The notes: generated by a model from the letters alone, not told the origin. 64,000 nucleotides of DNA from VRUE01 sp963737575 (GCA_963737575.1 CAVTTJ010000008.1:186001-250000); one strand, 5' to 3'. Shown: positions 24,366 through 33,560, counted from the stretch's first letter. Numbers and translations: made by a program.

Positions 24366-24377
24366 CGTCTGCAGACG
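24366..24377. promoter_or_regulatory. 12-bp perfect palindrome upstream of the metalloprotease gene
   Basis: CGTCTGCAGACG lies 20 bp before the ATG at 24397, in a comparatively AT-rich leader. It could be an operator for the secreted protease, but a 12-bp palindrome can arise by chance and no factor is evident. Confidence 0.25.
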
Positions 24378-24396
24378 GTGCCCCATGAGTAGTTGA

Positions 24397-27300
24397 ATGG
24401 AGTCGATGGCCCTGAGACTGCTGCTCCTGATTGTCACCGGTTTGGTCATGGCGATGGGGCTGGCGCCGGCGAGTGGGCAGGCCGCTGAAACCACCATCGG
24501 CTTCGACGACCAGGCGAACGGCACGGTCATCGGCGACCAGTACGCGTCGCAGGGGGTCACCTTCAACGTCAGGCCCAGCGGTCCCGCCGAACTGCACCCG
24601 ACCGTAGTCGAACCGCCCAGCGGCGAGCCGCACTCGGCGCCGAAGGCGCTCGATGTGAGCCAGAAATGCGGCGGCGAGTTCGCCGAAGCACACATGTGGG
24701 CGCGCTTCGCGGCCGCTCGCGGCTACGCCGACATCTACGTCGGACACGTCGAACCGACGGAAGGCCTGCCGGGATCGATCACATTGCAGGGCTATGACCT
24801 CGGCGGGAACCCGATCCTCGCCGCGAAAGACACGAGGGAAATCTTGGGCATCGGGATCGGTACCAGGCTCGAAATCTCAGACCCGGAATCGGACATCAGC
24901 TTCATCGAGCTGAGCAGCCCGGCTCCCACGCCCTGCCACATCGCGGTCGACGACCTGACCTTCGAATCTCTGCCGAGCATCATTCCTCCGGACTTCGGCC
25001 TGTCCGCACCAAGCCTCGCGACGACGCTCACGCCGGGGGGCTCGGCGAGCGTGCCGCTGGTCCTGCATCGGAACTCGACCTCTGTCGGACCGATCAGCTT
25101 CGTGGTCAGCGGGCTGCCGCCCGGAGTGAGCGCAATTGTCAGCCCGAACCCGAGCAGCGGTCCCGATGGCAGCGGGCTGAGCCTCGACCTCTCCGCAAAC
25201 GCCAACGCCCCGCCGGTCTCCAACGGCCTCGTCACCGTCGAGGGCGTGCCGAGCGCGGGAGCGGGCGAACTCGACCGCTCGGTGAAAGTCCCGGTCTCGG
25301 TCGCGGGCAACTACGACCTCCGGGCACAGGGACTCGAAGTGACCCAGGGGATCCAGCCCGAAGGCGACCTGACGCCGAGCGGCACCAACATGTCGGGCGG
25401 CGCCTACAACTGGCTCTCGCTGGTCGCGCACAAGCAGACCGCGGTCCGCTTCTTCGCCGACGCCCACGGTCAGATCGCGTCGGGGATCAAGGAAGTCGGA
25501 GCTCTTCTCTACGGCTTCAGGGACGGGCGGGAACTGCCCGGCAGCCCGCTCCGGCCTGACTATGGCCCACCCTCGACCCAGGGCAAAGGGCCCGGGTTGA
25601 CCAGCGTCCAGGAGGACGATCCCGCTCCGGTGCTCGAAGCGGAGCGGACCAGCAACGAACACGCCTACACGTTCACCCTGCCCGTCTCCTGGACCTCCGG
25701 CACGATCAGCCTGCGCGGGAGCGTGTTCCAGGAACCGGGATTCCCGCAGCCGGGGCGTCGACCCGAGTGTTCAACGGATGGCTGCAAGAGCAATAACAGC
25801 TTCACGATCAGCGGCGTCAGCTTCTTCGACACCAAGACCGTCGAGCTCGACACTGTCGAGCTCACCGCCAACGGCAAATCGCCGGTTTCGGCGAGCGCCG
25901 CCCTGGAAGACGGGAAGCTTGTCGCCCCATTGGCGGACCCCGGCTGGAACCCGCGCAACCCGAACGACGGCTTCACCGTGCTCCCATATCAGGGAGTCAT
26001 CGACATCAGCGACATCGTCAATTCGAGCAAGAACGAAACGGACAAGGGTGGGGACGCGCACGGTCGGGTCAAGGACTGGGCCTCGGCGATGGGCAACCCG
26101 AACTTCTCCACCATGGGTATCGGCAAGGAAGGTTTTCGCGGCACCACGGGAGGCGGCCCCGAAAGTGCATTCGGCCACTTCGGGAACGTTGCCGCGACCA
26201 CCTTCGACCCAACCACAGAATCCGGCAACCGGCCGTTGTCGGCCGTTGCACATGAGCTGTTTCACCAGTTCGGCCTGGACCACGCGAGCAGAGAATGCGG
26301 CGGCGGCGGGACGCCGTGGCCGCTGAAGGGGGGTGAGACCCACGCCTCTGAGGCGGCCGCGCTGGGGCTGTTCAGCCGAGACCCGAACTCGACCGAAGGG
26401 TTCGGCCAGCTGCTGGGGGTCGGGTTGAGGATGGACTCCTTCCCCTACCGGATCGTGGCCGACGGCGTGAGCTGGGCCCAGAACATGGACCTGATGTCCT
26501 ATTGCGTCAAGGAAGCAGGGGGCTGGCTGAACGGCGACCCAGGTGTCTGGATCTCGCCGATCAACTGGGACGCCGTCTATCGCAGGTTCGCGACCAGCGG
26601 CGCCGCCTCGAGCTCGGCAGGGCACCGGGCCCGCCGTCCCGACGTCCGCATCAACCGCGGACGCCTGCGCGTGCTCGGCTACCTCACGGGGTCGAAATTC
26701 ACCTTCACCACCGTCGGTCCGCAGGTCGGCCCACCGCTGAAGTCCGGGAGCTCGGGCTTCACCCTTCTCGCCCGGGGCCGCCACGGCCAGATCCTGCACC
26801 GCACCTCGATGGCGGCGCAGGAGATCCACCAGGACGAGGTCGCTGAGCTGCAGGAACTCTCGGCGGAAATTCCCAGCGGGGGAGTCGCGAGCGTCGAAGT
26901 GCTCGACAACGGCGTCGCGGTGGCGAAACGGAAGCGCCCGGGCCCTCGACCCAAGGTTCGACTCATTGCCCCGCGGCGGGGGGCGACGGTCGGGGGGCCG
27001 CGGACTGTGGCCGTGAGTTGGAGAGCCGTCGGTGCCGGCGGCAAGGACAGCAGCGCCTCCGTCGACTTCTCAGGAGACGGAGGGCACACCTGGCAGTCCG
27101 TCTACATCGGACCGGATCGCGGCAGGGCACGGATCCCCGGGAGCTACCTTGCGGCATCCCGCCGAGCGCGGCTCCGGGTGCGCGTCAACGACGGTTTCGA
27201 CGAAGCGGTCGCCACCTCCGACATATTCACCAGCCGCGCATCTCCGCCGGTGGTGACGATCGCCAGGACCCCCAAGGTGCTGCCCGGGGACACCCGCCTG

Positions 27301-27756
27301 CAGCTGACCGGACAGGCATTCCAACCCGGGCCGCAGGCGCTCAGTGGAAAGAGGCTGCGCTGGTTCGACGGCTCCGTCCCGCTCGGCAGCGGGCCGTCGA
27401 TCATGGCGGGCCCCCTCCCTCCGGGCAAGAACCACATACGACTCGTCGCTCACGGAGCCGGTGGATCGACCGCGACGGCGAGCGCGGTGGTCAAGGTGAC
27501 CCCCGTCCGACTTCCGTTCCTGCGGGTCTCGCTTCCGAAGAAGGTTTCCCCAGGGGCGAAGAGGATCGTGCTTAGGGCACGCTCGGCCGTGCCGACCCTT
27601 CTCACGGTCAACAAGACCAAGTTCAAGGTCGGGGAGAAGGCAAAGAAGCTGGTCGTCGCGATCGGGCGACGAACGCCCGCCTGGCTCCAGATGACGGTCA
27701 CGGCAAACGGCGTCCGCACCCCCTTCGCCGCGATTGTCAGGAGGGGCGCCGTCTGA
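24397..27756 (+). CDS. Large secreted metzincin-like zinc metalloprotease (1119 aa)
   Basis: A signal peptide (~residues 1-30, ending ASGQAAE) is followed by a beta-rich lectin-like domain starting TTIGFDDQANGTVIGDQYASQGVTF, a form seen in secreted and PEP-CTERM proteins. Then comes an Ig-like region and a peptidase-like domain. The zinc motif is H619ELFHQFGLDH629, an exact HExxHxxGxxH metzincin consensus with Glu620 as base, and 71 residues later LM700SYC fits the Met-turn. The remaining ~400 residues are Ig/Big-like with basic, Pro-rich stretches. The substrate is unknown; a role in scavenging extracellular protein is likely. Base composition is slightly less GC-rich than neighbours. The 3' end overlaps the next (minus-strand) gene by 20 bp. 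Confidence 0.85.
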   Translation: MESMALRLLLLIVTGLVMAMGLAPASGQAAETTIGFDDQANGTVIGDQYASQGVTFNVRPSGPAELHPTVVEPPSGEPHSAPKALDVSQKCGGEFAEAHMWARFAAARGYADIYVGHVEPTEGLPGSITLQGYDLGGNPILAAKDTREILGIGIGTRLEISDPESDISFIELSSPAPTPCHIAVDDLTFESLPSIIPPDFGLSAPSLATTLTPGGSASVPLVLHRNSTSVGPISFVVSGLPPGVSAIVSPNPSSGPDGSGLSLDLSANANAPPVSNGLVTVEGVPSAGAGELDRSVKVPVSVAGNYDLRAQGLEVTQGIQPEGDLTPSGTNMSGGAYNWLSLVAHKQTAVRFFADAHGQIASGIKEVGALLYGFRDGRELPGSPLRPDYGPPSTQGKGPGLTSVQEDDPAPVLEAERTSNEHAYTFTLPVSWTSGTISLRGSVFQEPGFPQPGRRPECSTDGCKSNNSFTISGVSFFDTKTVELDTVELTANGKSPVSASAALEDGKLVAPLADPGWNPRNPNDGFTVLPYQGVIDISDIVNSSKNETDKGGDAHGRVKDWASAMGNPNFSTMGIGKEGFRGTTGGGPESAFGHFGNVAATTFDPTTESGNRPLSAVAHELFHQFGLDHASRECGGGGTPWPLKGGETHASEAAALGLFSRDPNSTEGFGQLLGVGLRMDSFPYRIVADGVSWAQNMDLMSYCVKEAGGWLNGDPGVWISPINWDAVYRRFATSGAASSSAGHRARRPDVRINRGRLRVLGYLTGSKFTFTTVGPQVGPPLKSGSSGFTLLARGRHGQILHRTSMAAQEIHQDEVAELQELSAEIPSGGVASVEVLDNGVAVAKRKRPGPRPKVRLIAPRRGATVGGPRTVAVSWRAVGAGGKDSSASVDFSGDGGHTWQSVYIGPDRGRARIPGSYLAASRRARLRVRVNDGFDEAVATSDIFTSRASPPVVTIARTPKVLPGDTRLQLTGQAFQPGPQALSGKRLRWFDGSVPLGSGPSIMAGPLPPGKNHIRLVAHGAGGSTATASAVVKVTPVRLPFLRVSLPKKVSPGAKRIVLRARSAVPTLLTVNKTKFKVGEKAKKLVVAIGRRTPAWLQMTVTANGVRTPFAAIVRRGAV

Positions 27757-28177
27757 ATCTGCTGCGGACGAAGCCCGGCCAGGCTCGCGGGCGCCGCAGC
27801 AGGGAAAGTACGAGGGGAAGTGAGTCGAAATAGGTGAAGCGCTCCGTCGCCCGACCGTTCTCGTCGAGGACGAAGCGGTCGACCGACTCCCAGGAGACCG
27901 CGGCTCCGCCGGCAGTGCCCCGAACCGTGAACTCGATCAGGACCCCATCTCGGGTGGCACCCCAACGGTGAACTTCGGCGGTCATGTCAGGGATCAGCTC
28001 GAAGAGATCGGCGAAGGCGCGCCTTCCTTCCTCCAAACCGTATGTCGTCGCGGTCATCGGGGCGGAAAGGCGGACGTCGGGCGCCAGCACCGTGTCGAGC
28101 CGCTCCACCGTCGGTGCCCGCCAGAACTCGGTGAACCGCCTGACGAAGTCCACCGCCCGCTCTTCGTCCCGGCCCAT
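27737..28177 (-). CDS. SnoaL/NTF2-like fold protein
   Basis: A 146-residue single-domain protein. The pattern is an N-terminal helix pair (DEERAVDFVRRFTEFWRAPTVERLDTVLAPDVRLSAP), GLEEGRRAFADLFELIPDMTAEVHRWGATRDGVLIEFTVRGTAGGAAVSWESVDRFVLDENGRATERFTYFDSLPLV, the classic SnoaL-like cone with its alternating strands. Members include isomerases, polyketide cyclases and many of unknown function, so no reaction is assigned. The Arg-rich tail (RRPRAWPGFVRSRFRRRPS) overlaps the end of the convergent metalloprotease gene by 20 bp. Confidence 0.85.
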   Translation of the reverse strand: MGRDEERAVDFVRRFTEFWRAPTVERLDTVLAPDVRLSAPMTATTYGLEEGRRAFADLFELIPDMTAEVHRWGATRDGVLIEFTVRGTAGGAAVSWESVDRFVLDENGRATERFTYFDSLPLVLSLLRRPRAWPGFVRSRFRRRPS

Positions 28178-28242
28178 GCCCAGACCGTATCGAGGGCCGC
28201 AATCGCCGCGAAAGCCGACACCGTCGGGTCTCCCCGGTCAGG

Positions 28243-28248
28243 TAGCCT
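28243..28248 (+). promoter_or_regulatory. -10 hexamer for leaderless infA
   Basis: TAGCCT sits nine bases before the infA ATG, and no Shine-Dalgarno is present. This spacing places the transcription start at or within a base or two of the ATG. Confidence 0.5.
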
Positions 28249-28257
28249 CTCGGTCGA

Positions 28258-28476
28258 ATGGCCAAAGAGGAGAAGATCGAGATGGAGGGCGAGATCACCG
28301 AGGCCCTCCCCAACACGATGTTCCGCGTCAAACTCGACAACGAGCACGAGGTGCTCGGCCACATCTCCGGCAAGATGCGCCGCCACTACATCAGGATCCT
28401 TCCCGGTGACAGGGTGAAGATCGAGCTCTCGCCCTACGACCTCGACCGGGGTCGCATCACCTACCGATACAAATAG
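28258..28476 (+). CDS. infA: Translation initiation factor IF-1
   Basis: A 72-residue OB-fold protein that binds the ribosomal A site during initiation. The sequence is canonical: MAKEEKIEMEGEITEALPNTMFRVKLDNEHEVLGHISGKMRRHYIRILPGDRVKIELSPYDLDRGRITYRYK. In most bacteria infA lies in the spc/alpha ribosomal cluster beside map and rpmJ. Here it stands alone between two convergent or unrelated genes, so it may be a relocated single copy or a second paralogue. A leaderless-type TAGCCT precedes it by nine bases. Confidence 0.97.
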   Translation: MAKEEKIEMEGEITEALPNTMFRVKLDNEHEVLGHISGKMRRHYIRILPGDRVKIELSPYDLDRGRITYRYK

Positions 28477-28504
28477 CCGCCTGGCTGCGTCCTTGCCAGA
28501 TTGG

Positions 28505-29665
28505 TTATTCGGTCATCTCCGCGACCAGGGCCGACCAGGCGAAGTCGACCGCGCCGAGGCCCGTACCGTCGCGCGGGTCGTAGTACTCGCGCAGACCCTC
28601 TCGCTCGACCGCGCCGAACAGGCCCGCGGCCAGCCGCGCGGCCTCGGCCTCATAGCCGAGCCGGCGCATCCCGATCCAGACCATCCAGGCCGAGTTGACC
28701 CAGGTCGGTCCGCGCCAGTAGCGGCGGATCGGGCCGCGACCGCCGCCCGGCTCGTAGCTGGGCTCGCTGGCGGCGACCGAGGGCGGCGCGATCGGCGTCG
28801 CGAACTCGCGCGCGGAAAGCAGGTGCTCCTCGACCAGCCGGCGCCCGATCTCCTCCGGTAGGTCGGGCAGCGCCAACGGCGCCAGCGATGCCCATGTGAT
28901 CGTCCGCGGCCGCAGGCCGCCGGGCTGGGCCTCATCGATGAACAGGCCTCGCCTCTCGTCCCAGAGGCGGGCGACGAGCGCCGGGGTCGCCGAGGGCCGG
29001 CCCAGCGCCTGCAGCGAGAGCGACCAGAAGGTGTTGACCAGCACCTCGCAGAGGAGGGGCCCGCCGGCGTCGCGGACCCGCGCCGCGTCGAACCCGAGCC
29101 GGCGGTTGCGCCGCACCAGACAGGGGAAGCCGATCCTGCCGTTGGCCCGCCGGCCCCAGACCTCTTCGAACTTCGGCGAGGCGTCGAGGCCCGACTCGTC
29201 AGGCTGGAGGATCCAGAGCAGCCCGTCCGCCTCGATGTCCCTGTGGCGCGCCAGCCACTCGACCTGGGCGGAGATCCGCGCCTCCTCCAGAGGATCGCCG
29301 ACGGCCGTGCGCCAGGCCCAGGCGAGCAGCGGCGGCTGGATCGTCTCGGTCTGGAACGAGCGCCGCGAGGCGACGTTGTAGAAGGGCAGCCGGCCGAGTG
29401 AGACCGGCCGGTCCCAGAAGATCGTGTGGCCGATGAACCCGTCCTCACGCTGGGCCGCGAGCAGGCTCTCGAGCTCGCGACGCGGGCGGGCGGGGTCGAA
29501 ACGGCGCCAGACGATCGCCGCGAAGCAGGAGTCCCAGTACCACTGCCACGGGTAGCGGTTGGGGCTCGGCCGCGTGTAGGCGAAGCCCGTTCCGTCGCGC
29601 TCGCCCTCGAGCCAGTTGCCGCGCAGCACCCGCTCGGCGATCTCGACGACTGCCGCGCCGGCCAT
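28505..29665 (-). CDS. GH63/MGH1-like alpha-glycosidase
   Basis: This 386-residue (alpha/alpha)6-barrel protein resembles glucosylglycerate/mannosylglycerate hydrolases and the GH63/GH37 trehalase clan. Indicators are PNRYPWQWYWDSCFAAIVWRRFDP, with the clan's W-x-W-D-S segment, RRYWRGPTWVNSAWMVWIGM near the C-terminus, and the many aromatic barrel helices between. There is no signal peptide, so the substrate is intracellular, such as glucosylglycerate or a trehalose-like solute. The frame runs far upstream, but similarity starts at ATG 29665, which overlaps the stop of the ABC permease gene (ATGA). It is therefore the last cistron of a six-gene minus-strand operon. Confidence 0.82.
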   Translation of the reverse strand: MAGAAVVEIAERVLRGNWLEGERDGTGFAYTRPSPNRYPWQWYWDSCFAAIVWRRFDPARPRRELESLLAAQREDGFIGHTIFWDRPVSLGRLPFYNVASRRSFQTETIQPPLLAWAWRTAVGDPLEEARISAQVEWLARHRDIEADGLLWILQPDESGLDASPKFEEVWGRRANGRIGFPCLVRRNRRLGFDAARVRDAGGPLLCEVLVNTFWSLSLQALGRPSATPALVARLWDERRGLFIDEAQPGGLRPRTITWASLAPLALPDLPEEIGRRLVEEHLLSAREFATPIAPPSVAASEPSYEPGGGRGPIRRYWRGPTWVNSAWMVWIGMRRLGYEAEAARLAAGLFGAVEREGLREYYDPRDGTGLGAVDFAWSALVAEMTE

Positions 29666-30432
29666 CAGATCGCCGTCCGCCGCATCCCCCGCAGCGAGAG
29701 CGCTGCGACCACGGCAAGCATCCCGGCCACGGCGACGAAGCCCGGCCAGGTTTCGGCCCACGTGATCGAGCCGACGAAGCCCTGGCGGACGGCGTCGACG
29801 ACAGCCGTCATCGGGTTGATTTCGGCGACCGTGCGCAGCCACCCCTGCAGCAAGGCCAGCGGTGCGTAGGCGGTGGTCAGGAATATCAACGCCAGCATCC
29901 CCGCCTGCATCAGCGGCGCCGCCGACTGGCTCCTGTAGCGGAGTGCCAGCGCCGAGGCGTAGCAGGCGGCCACCGCGGCGGTTGCGGCGACCATCGCGTA
30001 GGTGATCAGAATGCCGCCCACACCGGGCCAGTGGGCGCCGATCACGAAGGCGACGGCCAGCACGAGGGTCGCCGGGATGAAGGCCCGGATGCTGGCCGAG
30101 AGGACGGTCCCCGCCAGCAGTACCCAGCGCGGGGCGGGGGAGGCGAGCAGCCGGTCGAACCATCCCTGTTCGATGTCGCGCGCGAGGTTGACCCCGGTGG
30201 CCGCTCCGGTGAACCCGGCCCCCTGGAGGACGCTGACCGGGATCACGAAGCTCGGATAGCTGTCGGTGGTGAAGCCGGTCAGCGCGGTCAGGCTGCCGAA
30301 CACGCCATTGATGCCGAGGAAGAAGATCGTCGGTGCCAGGACTCCCGGGATCGCCGCCCCAGGGACGCGGATCAGCTCGTTGCGGGCGCGGGAGGTGAGG
30401 GCGCTGATCGTCGCCAAGTTCCGGCGCCACAT
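29665..30432 (-). CDS. ABC-2 type transporter permease (DrrB-like), second of a pair
   Basis: A 255-residue permease with six hydrophobic segments and the ABC-2 pattern (NELIRVPGAAIPGVLAPTIFFLGINGVFG, DIEQGWFDRLLASPAPRWVLLAGTVLSASIRAF, NPMTAVVDAVRQGFVG). The start chosen is ATG 30432, preceded by GGGAGG at five bases; the frame extends ~30 codons upstream into the previous gene without support. It lies one base after the stop of the first permease. The two permeases with one ATPase probably form a heteromeric exporter for a lipid, drug or polysaccharide. Confidence 0.88.
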   Translation of the reverse strand: MWRRNLATISALTSRARNELIRVPGAAIPGVLAPTIFFLGINGVFGSLTALTGFTTDSYPSFVIPVSVLQGAGFTGAATGVNLARDIEQGWFDRLLASPAPRWVLLAGTVLSASIRAFIPATLVLAVAFVIGAHWPGVGGILITYAMVAATAAVAACYASALALRYRSQSAAPLMQAGMLALIFLTTAYAPLALLQGWLRTVAEINPMTAVVDAVRQGFVGSITWAETWPGFVAVAGMLAVVAALSLRGMRRTAI

Positions 30433-30433
30433 C

Positions 30434-31219
30434 TCAGCCTCCCGTCCGCAGGCGGTGGCGTAGGGCGCGGGCGCTGAGGGCGAAGGAGACGATCGCGATT
30501 CCGAGGATCGCGATCGCGGCATCCAGCACGTCGCCGCCGTTGAGGCCGGAGATGATCGGCTCGCGAATGCCTTCGACGACGAAGCTCATCGGGTTGTAGG
30601 CGGCGATCGTCCGCGCCGGCTCGATCATCAGCTCTTCGGGGAAGAAGGCGGTGGAGAGGAAGAGGACGACGAAGACAAGCGGAAAGAGGCCCTGGACGAC
30701 GCTTGCCCTGCCGGTCCGCAGCGCCACCGAGGACCCGATGCCCCCGATCGCGACCGCGGCGGCCATCGCGACCGCGATCGCGACCAGGGCGCCGGGCACG
30801 CCGCCGGCTATTTCGGCGCCGAACACGAGGCCGATCGCGAGGAACCAGAGCGCGCCGACAAGCCCGAGGGCGGCGGTGCCGGCGAGGCGGCCGAGGACGA
30901 CCGTATAGCGCGAGATCGGCGCCGCGAAAAGGCGGTCGGTGAAGCCCACCTCGATGTCGACGGCGAGCGCGATGCCGCCGCTGTTGGCGGCCAGCATCAG
31001 CGACTGCATGATCGCCCCGGCGAGCATGAACTGGAGGAAGCTCTGGACCGGCGGGAAGCCGGGCAGGTCGATCGCCGAGCCGGCGCCGCCGGTCTGGACC
31101 GCCAGCAGCAGCGTCGGGAAGACGAGGATCGGCGCCAGCAGCTGCGGGCGGCGGAACGTCTGCAGGACCGAGCGGCGACCGAGCGCCCACACGACCCGCA
31201 GGTTCATGCCGAGATTCAT
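30434..31219 (-). CDS. ABC-2 type transporter permease (DrrB-like), first of a pair
   Basis: This 261-residue membrane protein has an N-terminal cytoplasmic start, then TFRRPQLLAPILVFPTLLLAVQTGG, an EVGFTDRLFAAPISRYTVVLGRLAGT coupling-helix region, LFPLVFVVLFLSTAFFPEELM and the signature NPMSFVVEGIREPIISG. It overlaps the ATPase stop by ATGA and the second permease follows after one base. No substrate evidence is present. Confidence 0.9.
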   Translation of the reverse strand: MNLGMNLRVVWALGRRSVLQTFRRPQLLAPILVFPTLLLAVQTGGAGSAIDLPGFPPVQSFLQFMLAGAIMQSLMLAANSGGIALAVDIEVGFTDRLFAAPISRYTVVLGRLAGTAALGLVGALWFLAIGLVFGAEIAGGVPGALVAIAVAMAAAVAIGGIGSSVALRTGRASVVQGLFPLVFVVLFLSTAFFPEELMIEPARTIAAYNPMSFVVEGIREPIISGLNGGDVLDAAIAILGIAIVSFALSARALRHRLRTGG

Positions 31220-32181
31220 TCGGGCTCCAGGGGAGCCGAGTATCCGGTCGGAACTTGGACGTGGCGGCCGGTCGTCGCGACGAAGACGTCGTCGAGCGTG
31301 GGGTGGACGAGCTCGAGCGAGGCCACCTCGATTCCGGCCTCGTCGAGCGCCCGCACGACCCGCGGGATGTCGGCGGCGCCATGCTCGACTTCGACCATCA
31401 CCGTGCGGCCGTCCACCGGGGGCATCAGCTTCCCGATCTCGGCGCAGACGCGCTCGGCGTCGGCGATCGAGCCCTCCTCGAGCTGAAGCTGGATGTGGGG
31501 GTTGCCGATCTGGGATTTGAGCGAGCTCGGGGTGCCTTCGGCGACGATCCGGCCCGCGTCGATGATCGCGACGTTGTCGGCGAGCTGGTCGGCCTCCTCG
31601 AGGTACTGGGTCGTGAGGAAGACCGTGGTGCCCTCGTCGTTCAGCTCGCGCACCTCACCCCAGATCGTTTTGCGGCTGACCGGGTCGAGGCCGGTGGTCG
31701 GCTCGTCGAGGAAGAGGACGCGCGGGCGGTGGACCAGGGCCGCGGCGAGGTCGAGGCGGCGCTGCATCCCGCCCGAGTAGCCGCCGACCCGGCGATCGGC
31801 CGCATCGGCGAGGTCGACCCGTTCGAGCAGCTCGTCGGCGCGCCCTCGGCCCTCGGCCCCGCTCATCCCGTGCAGGGTGGCCTGAAGCCGCAGCAGCTCC
31901 CGCCCCGTCATCAGCGGATCGAGCGCCGCCTCCTGGAGCGCGACACCGATCGCGGAGCGGACCTGGCGGGCCTCGGCGACGACATCGTGGCCGGCGACGG
32001 TGGCGCTGCCGCCGGTCGGCAGAAGGAGCGTCGTAAGGATCCGCACCGTCGTCGTCTTTCCGGCGCCGTTGGGGCCGAGGAACGCGTAGATCTCTCCCTC
32101 CTCGACGGCGAGATCCACTCCGCAGACCGCGCGCACGTCTTCGAAGGCCCGTTCGAGCCCCTCGACGACGATCGCCCGCAT
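31216..32181 (-). CDS. ABC transporter ATP-binding protein, daunorubicin-resistance (DrrA) type
   Basis: Nucleotide-binding subunit of the exporter. Walker A is GPNGAGKTT, the Q-loop lies in GVALQEAALDPLMTG, the ABC signature is YSGGMQRRLDLAAAL, Walker B is RVLFLDEPTTGLD, and the H-loop is replaced by TTQYLEEADQLAD, the TTQYLEEAD form characteristic of DrrA-like exporters. The C-terminal ~100-residue DrrA extension (QLQLEEGSIADAERVCAEI...LELVHPTLDDVFVATTGR) is present. 321 aa. It overlaps the amidase stop and the permease start by ATGA-type junctions. Confidence 0.94.
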   Translation of the reverse strand: MRAIVVEGLERAFEDVRAVCGVDLAVEEGEIYAFLGPNGAGKTTTVRILTTLLLPTGGSATVAGHDVVAEARQVRSAIGVALQEAALDPLMTGRELLRLQATLHGMSGAEGRGRADELLERVDLADAADRRVGGYSGGMQRRLDLAAALVHRPRVLFLDEPTTGLDPVSRKTIWGEVRELNDEGTTVFLTTQYLEEADQLADNVAIIDAGRIVAEGTPSSLKSQIGNPHIQLQLEEGSIADAERVCAEIGKLMPPVDGRTVMVEVEHGAADIPRVVRALDEAGIEVASLELVHPTLDDVFVATTGRHVQVPTGYSAPLEPE

Positions 32182-33560
32182 CAGCGGCCGTCGGCTGCCG
32201 CGGGAGCGGTCTCGGCCAGCGGCGGCCGGGCATCGACCCAGCGGCGGCCGTTGGCCCGCTCGAGCGCCTCGGCCGCGTCGAGCAACAGCTCGTCGCGTCC
32301 CCAGGCCGCCTCGAGCTGGAGGCCGATCGGCAGCCCCCCGGAGCTGAGACCGGCCGGGACGCTGATCGCAGGCGTGCCGGTCAGGTTGGCGAGGGCGCCG
32401 CCGCGGACGTTGGCGCGATCTGCGGTCTCGGTGCCGGAGGGAAGCTTGACGATCGGCGCCTCGAGCGGCGGCGCCGGCGCCGGAACCGTCGGCCAGGCGA
32501 GCACGTCGACGTCCTCGAAGAGGGCGGCGAGACGGCGCCGGGTGAGGGTTCGGACCCGGTGCGCCTGGGATACCGCGACCGCCGGGATCAGCATCCGGTA
32601 CTTGAGCACGCCGCGGTTGATCATGCTGATCTCCGGGTCGAGGCAGTTGAGCCGCTCCGGGGTGACCCCGCCGAGCCCGTCGCTGTTGGCGATCAGGATC
32701 GCCGCGATCGTGGCCTCGGCGAGATCGGGAAGCGCGACCTCCTGGATCGTGCCCCCGGTCTCGGCCCGGAGCATCTCGATTGCCTCATCGCAGGCGGTGC
32801 CGACCTCGGGGTCGACGTCCTCTGAGGGGACGTCGCGAACGACGCCGATCCGCAGGCCGGAGGCATCGCCCGAGGCAAGGCCCTCGCCGAAGAGCGCGCC
32901 GGCTAGGAGGCGGCAATCGGCGGCGTCGACGCAGAGCGGGCCGGAGACGATCGTCGTCGTAGTGTCCGCCGCATGGTGGCCGTCCATCGCCGAGCGGGCG
33001 AAGGTCGGCTTCAGCCCGGTCAGGCCGCAGTAGGCGGCGGGGTAGCGGACCGAGCCGAGGCCGTCGGCGCCAACGGCCCCGGCTATGAGGCGGGCGGAGA
33101 CCGACGCGGCTGGGCCGCTGGAGGAGCCACCGGGACAGCGATCGGTGTCCCAGGGGTTGTGGGCGGGGCCATAGACGGAGATCGCCCCGGTGCTGCCGGA
33201 GCCGAGCTCTTCCATGTTCCCGACTCCGACGATCACGGCGCCGGCGTCGCGGAGGGCGCGGTAGGGGCCCGACTCCGCGGGCGCCGTCGGCTTCAGCAGT
33301 TCCGCGCTGCCGAAGCGCTGCGCCCGCCAGGGCAGCGGCCACTCGTCCTTGATCAAGACCGGGACGCCGCGGAGCGGGCCGGGAGGCGCGGTGGCGATCA
33401 TCTCGCGCGAGCGCTCGGGGAAGGTCTCGACGACGGCGTTAAGGGCCGGGTTACGCTCCTCGATCCGGGCCAGGGCTTCGTCGAGGAGGTCCGAGGGGTG
33501 TGCCTCGCCGGAGGCGACGGCCTCCGCCTGCCCGCGCAGCGAGAGGTCGATCGATCTCAC
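32181..33560 (-). CDS. Amidase-signature family amidohydrolase
   Basis: A 459-residue AS-family hydrolase. The catalytic lysine is in RGVPVLIKDEWPL, the Gly/Ser loop is CPGGSSSGPAASVSA, and the nucleophile region reads GADGLGSVRYPAAYCGLTGLKPT. That region departs slightly from the usual DGGGSIRIPA but keeps the Ser. The substrate is unknown; bacterial members cleave amides, carbamates or carboxybiuret. It overlaps a 71-residue AtzG-like gene upstream and the ABC ATPase downstream, so it belongs to the same operon. It is not GatA-like in context, since no gatB or gatC is visible. Confidence 0.9.
   Translation of the reverse strand: MRSIDLSLRGQAEAVASGEAHPSDLLDEALARIEERNPALNAVVETFPERSREMIATAPPGPLRGVPVLIKDEWPLPWRAQRFGSAELLKPTAPAESGPYRALRDAGAVIVGVGNMEELGSGSTGAISVYGPAHNPWDTDRCPGGSSSGPAASVSARLIAGAVGADGLGSVRYPAAYCGLTGLKPTFARSAMDGHHAADTTTTIVSGPLCVDAADCRLLAGALFGEGLASGDASGLRIGVVRDVPSEDVDPEVGTACDEAIEMLRAETGGTIQEVALPDLAEATIAAILIANSDGLGGVTPERLNCLDPEISMINRGVLKYRMLIPAVAVSQAHRVRTLTRRRLAALFEDVDVLAWPTVPAPAPPLEAPIVKLPSGTETADRANVRGGALANLTGTPAISVPAGLSSGGLPIGLQLEAAWGRDELLLDAAEALERANGRRWVDARPPLAETAPAAADGR

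Noticed and set aside
24321..24396. Possible riboswitch or tRNA in the AT-richer gap before the metalloprotease
   Set aside because: No cloverleaf or known aptamer blocks; only a 12-bp palindrome is visible.
29665..30430. GH63-like gene extended upstream to 641 aa
   Set aside because: The extra region lies in a shifted frame across the ABC permease, is Arg/Gly/Pro-rich, and the true ATG overlaps the permease stop.
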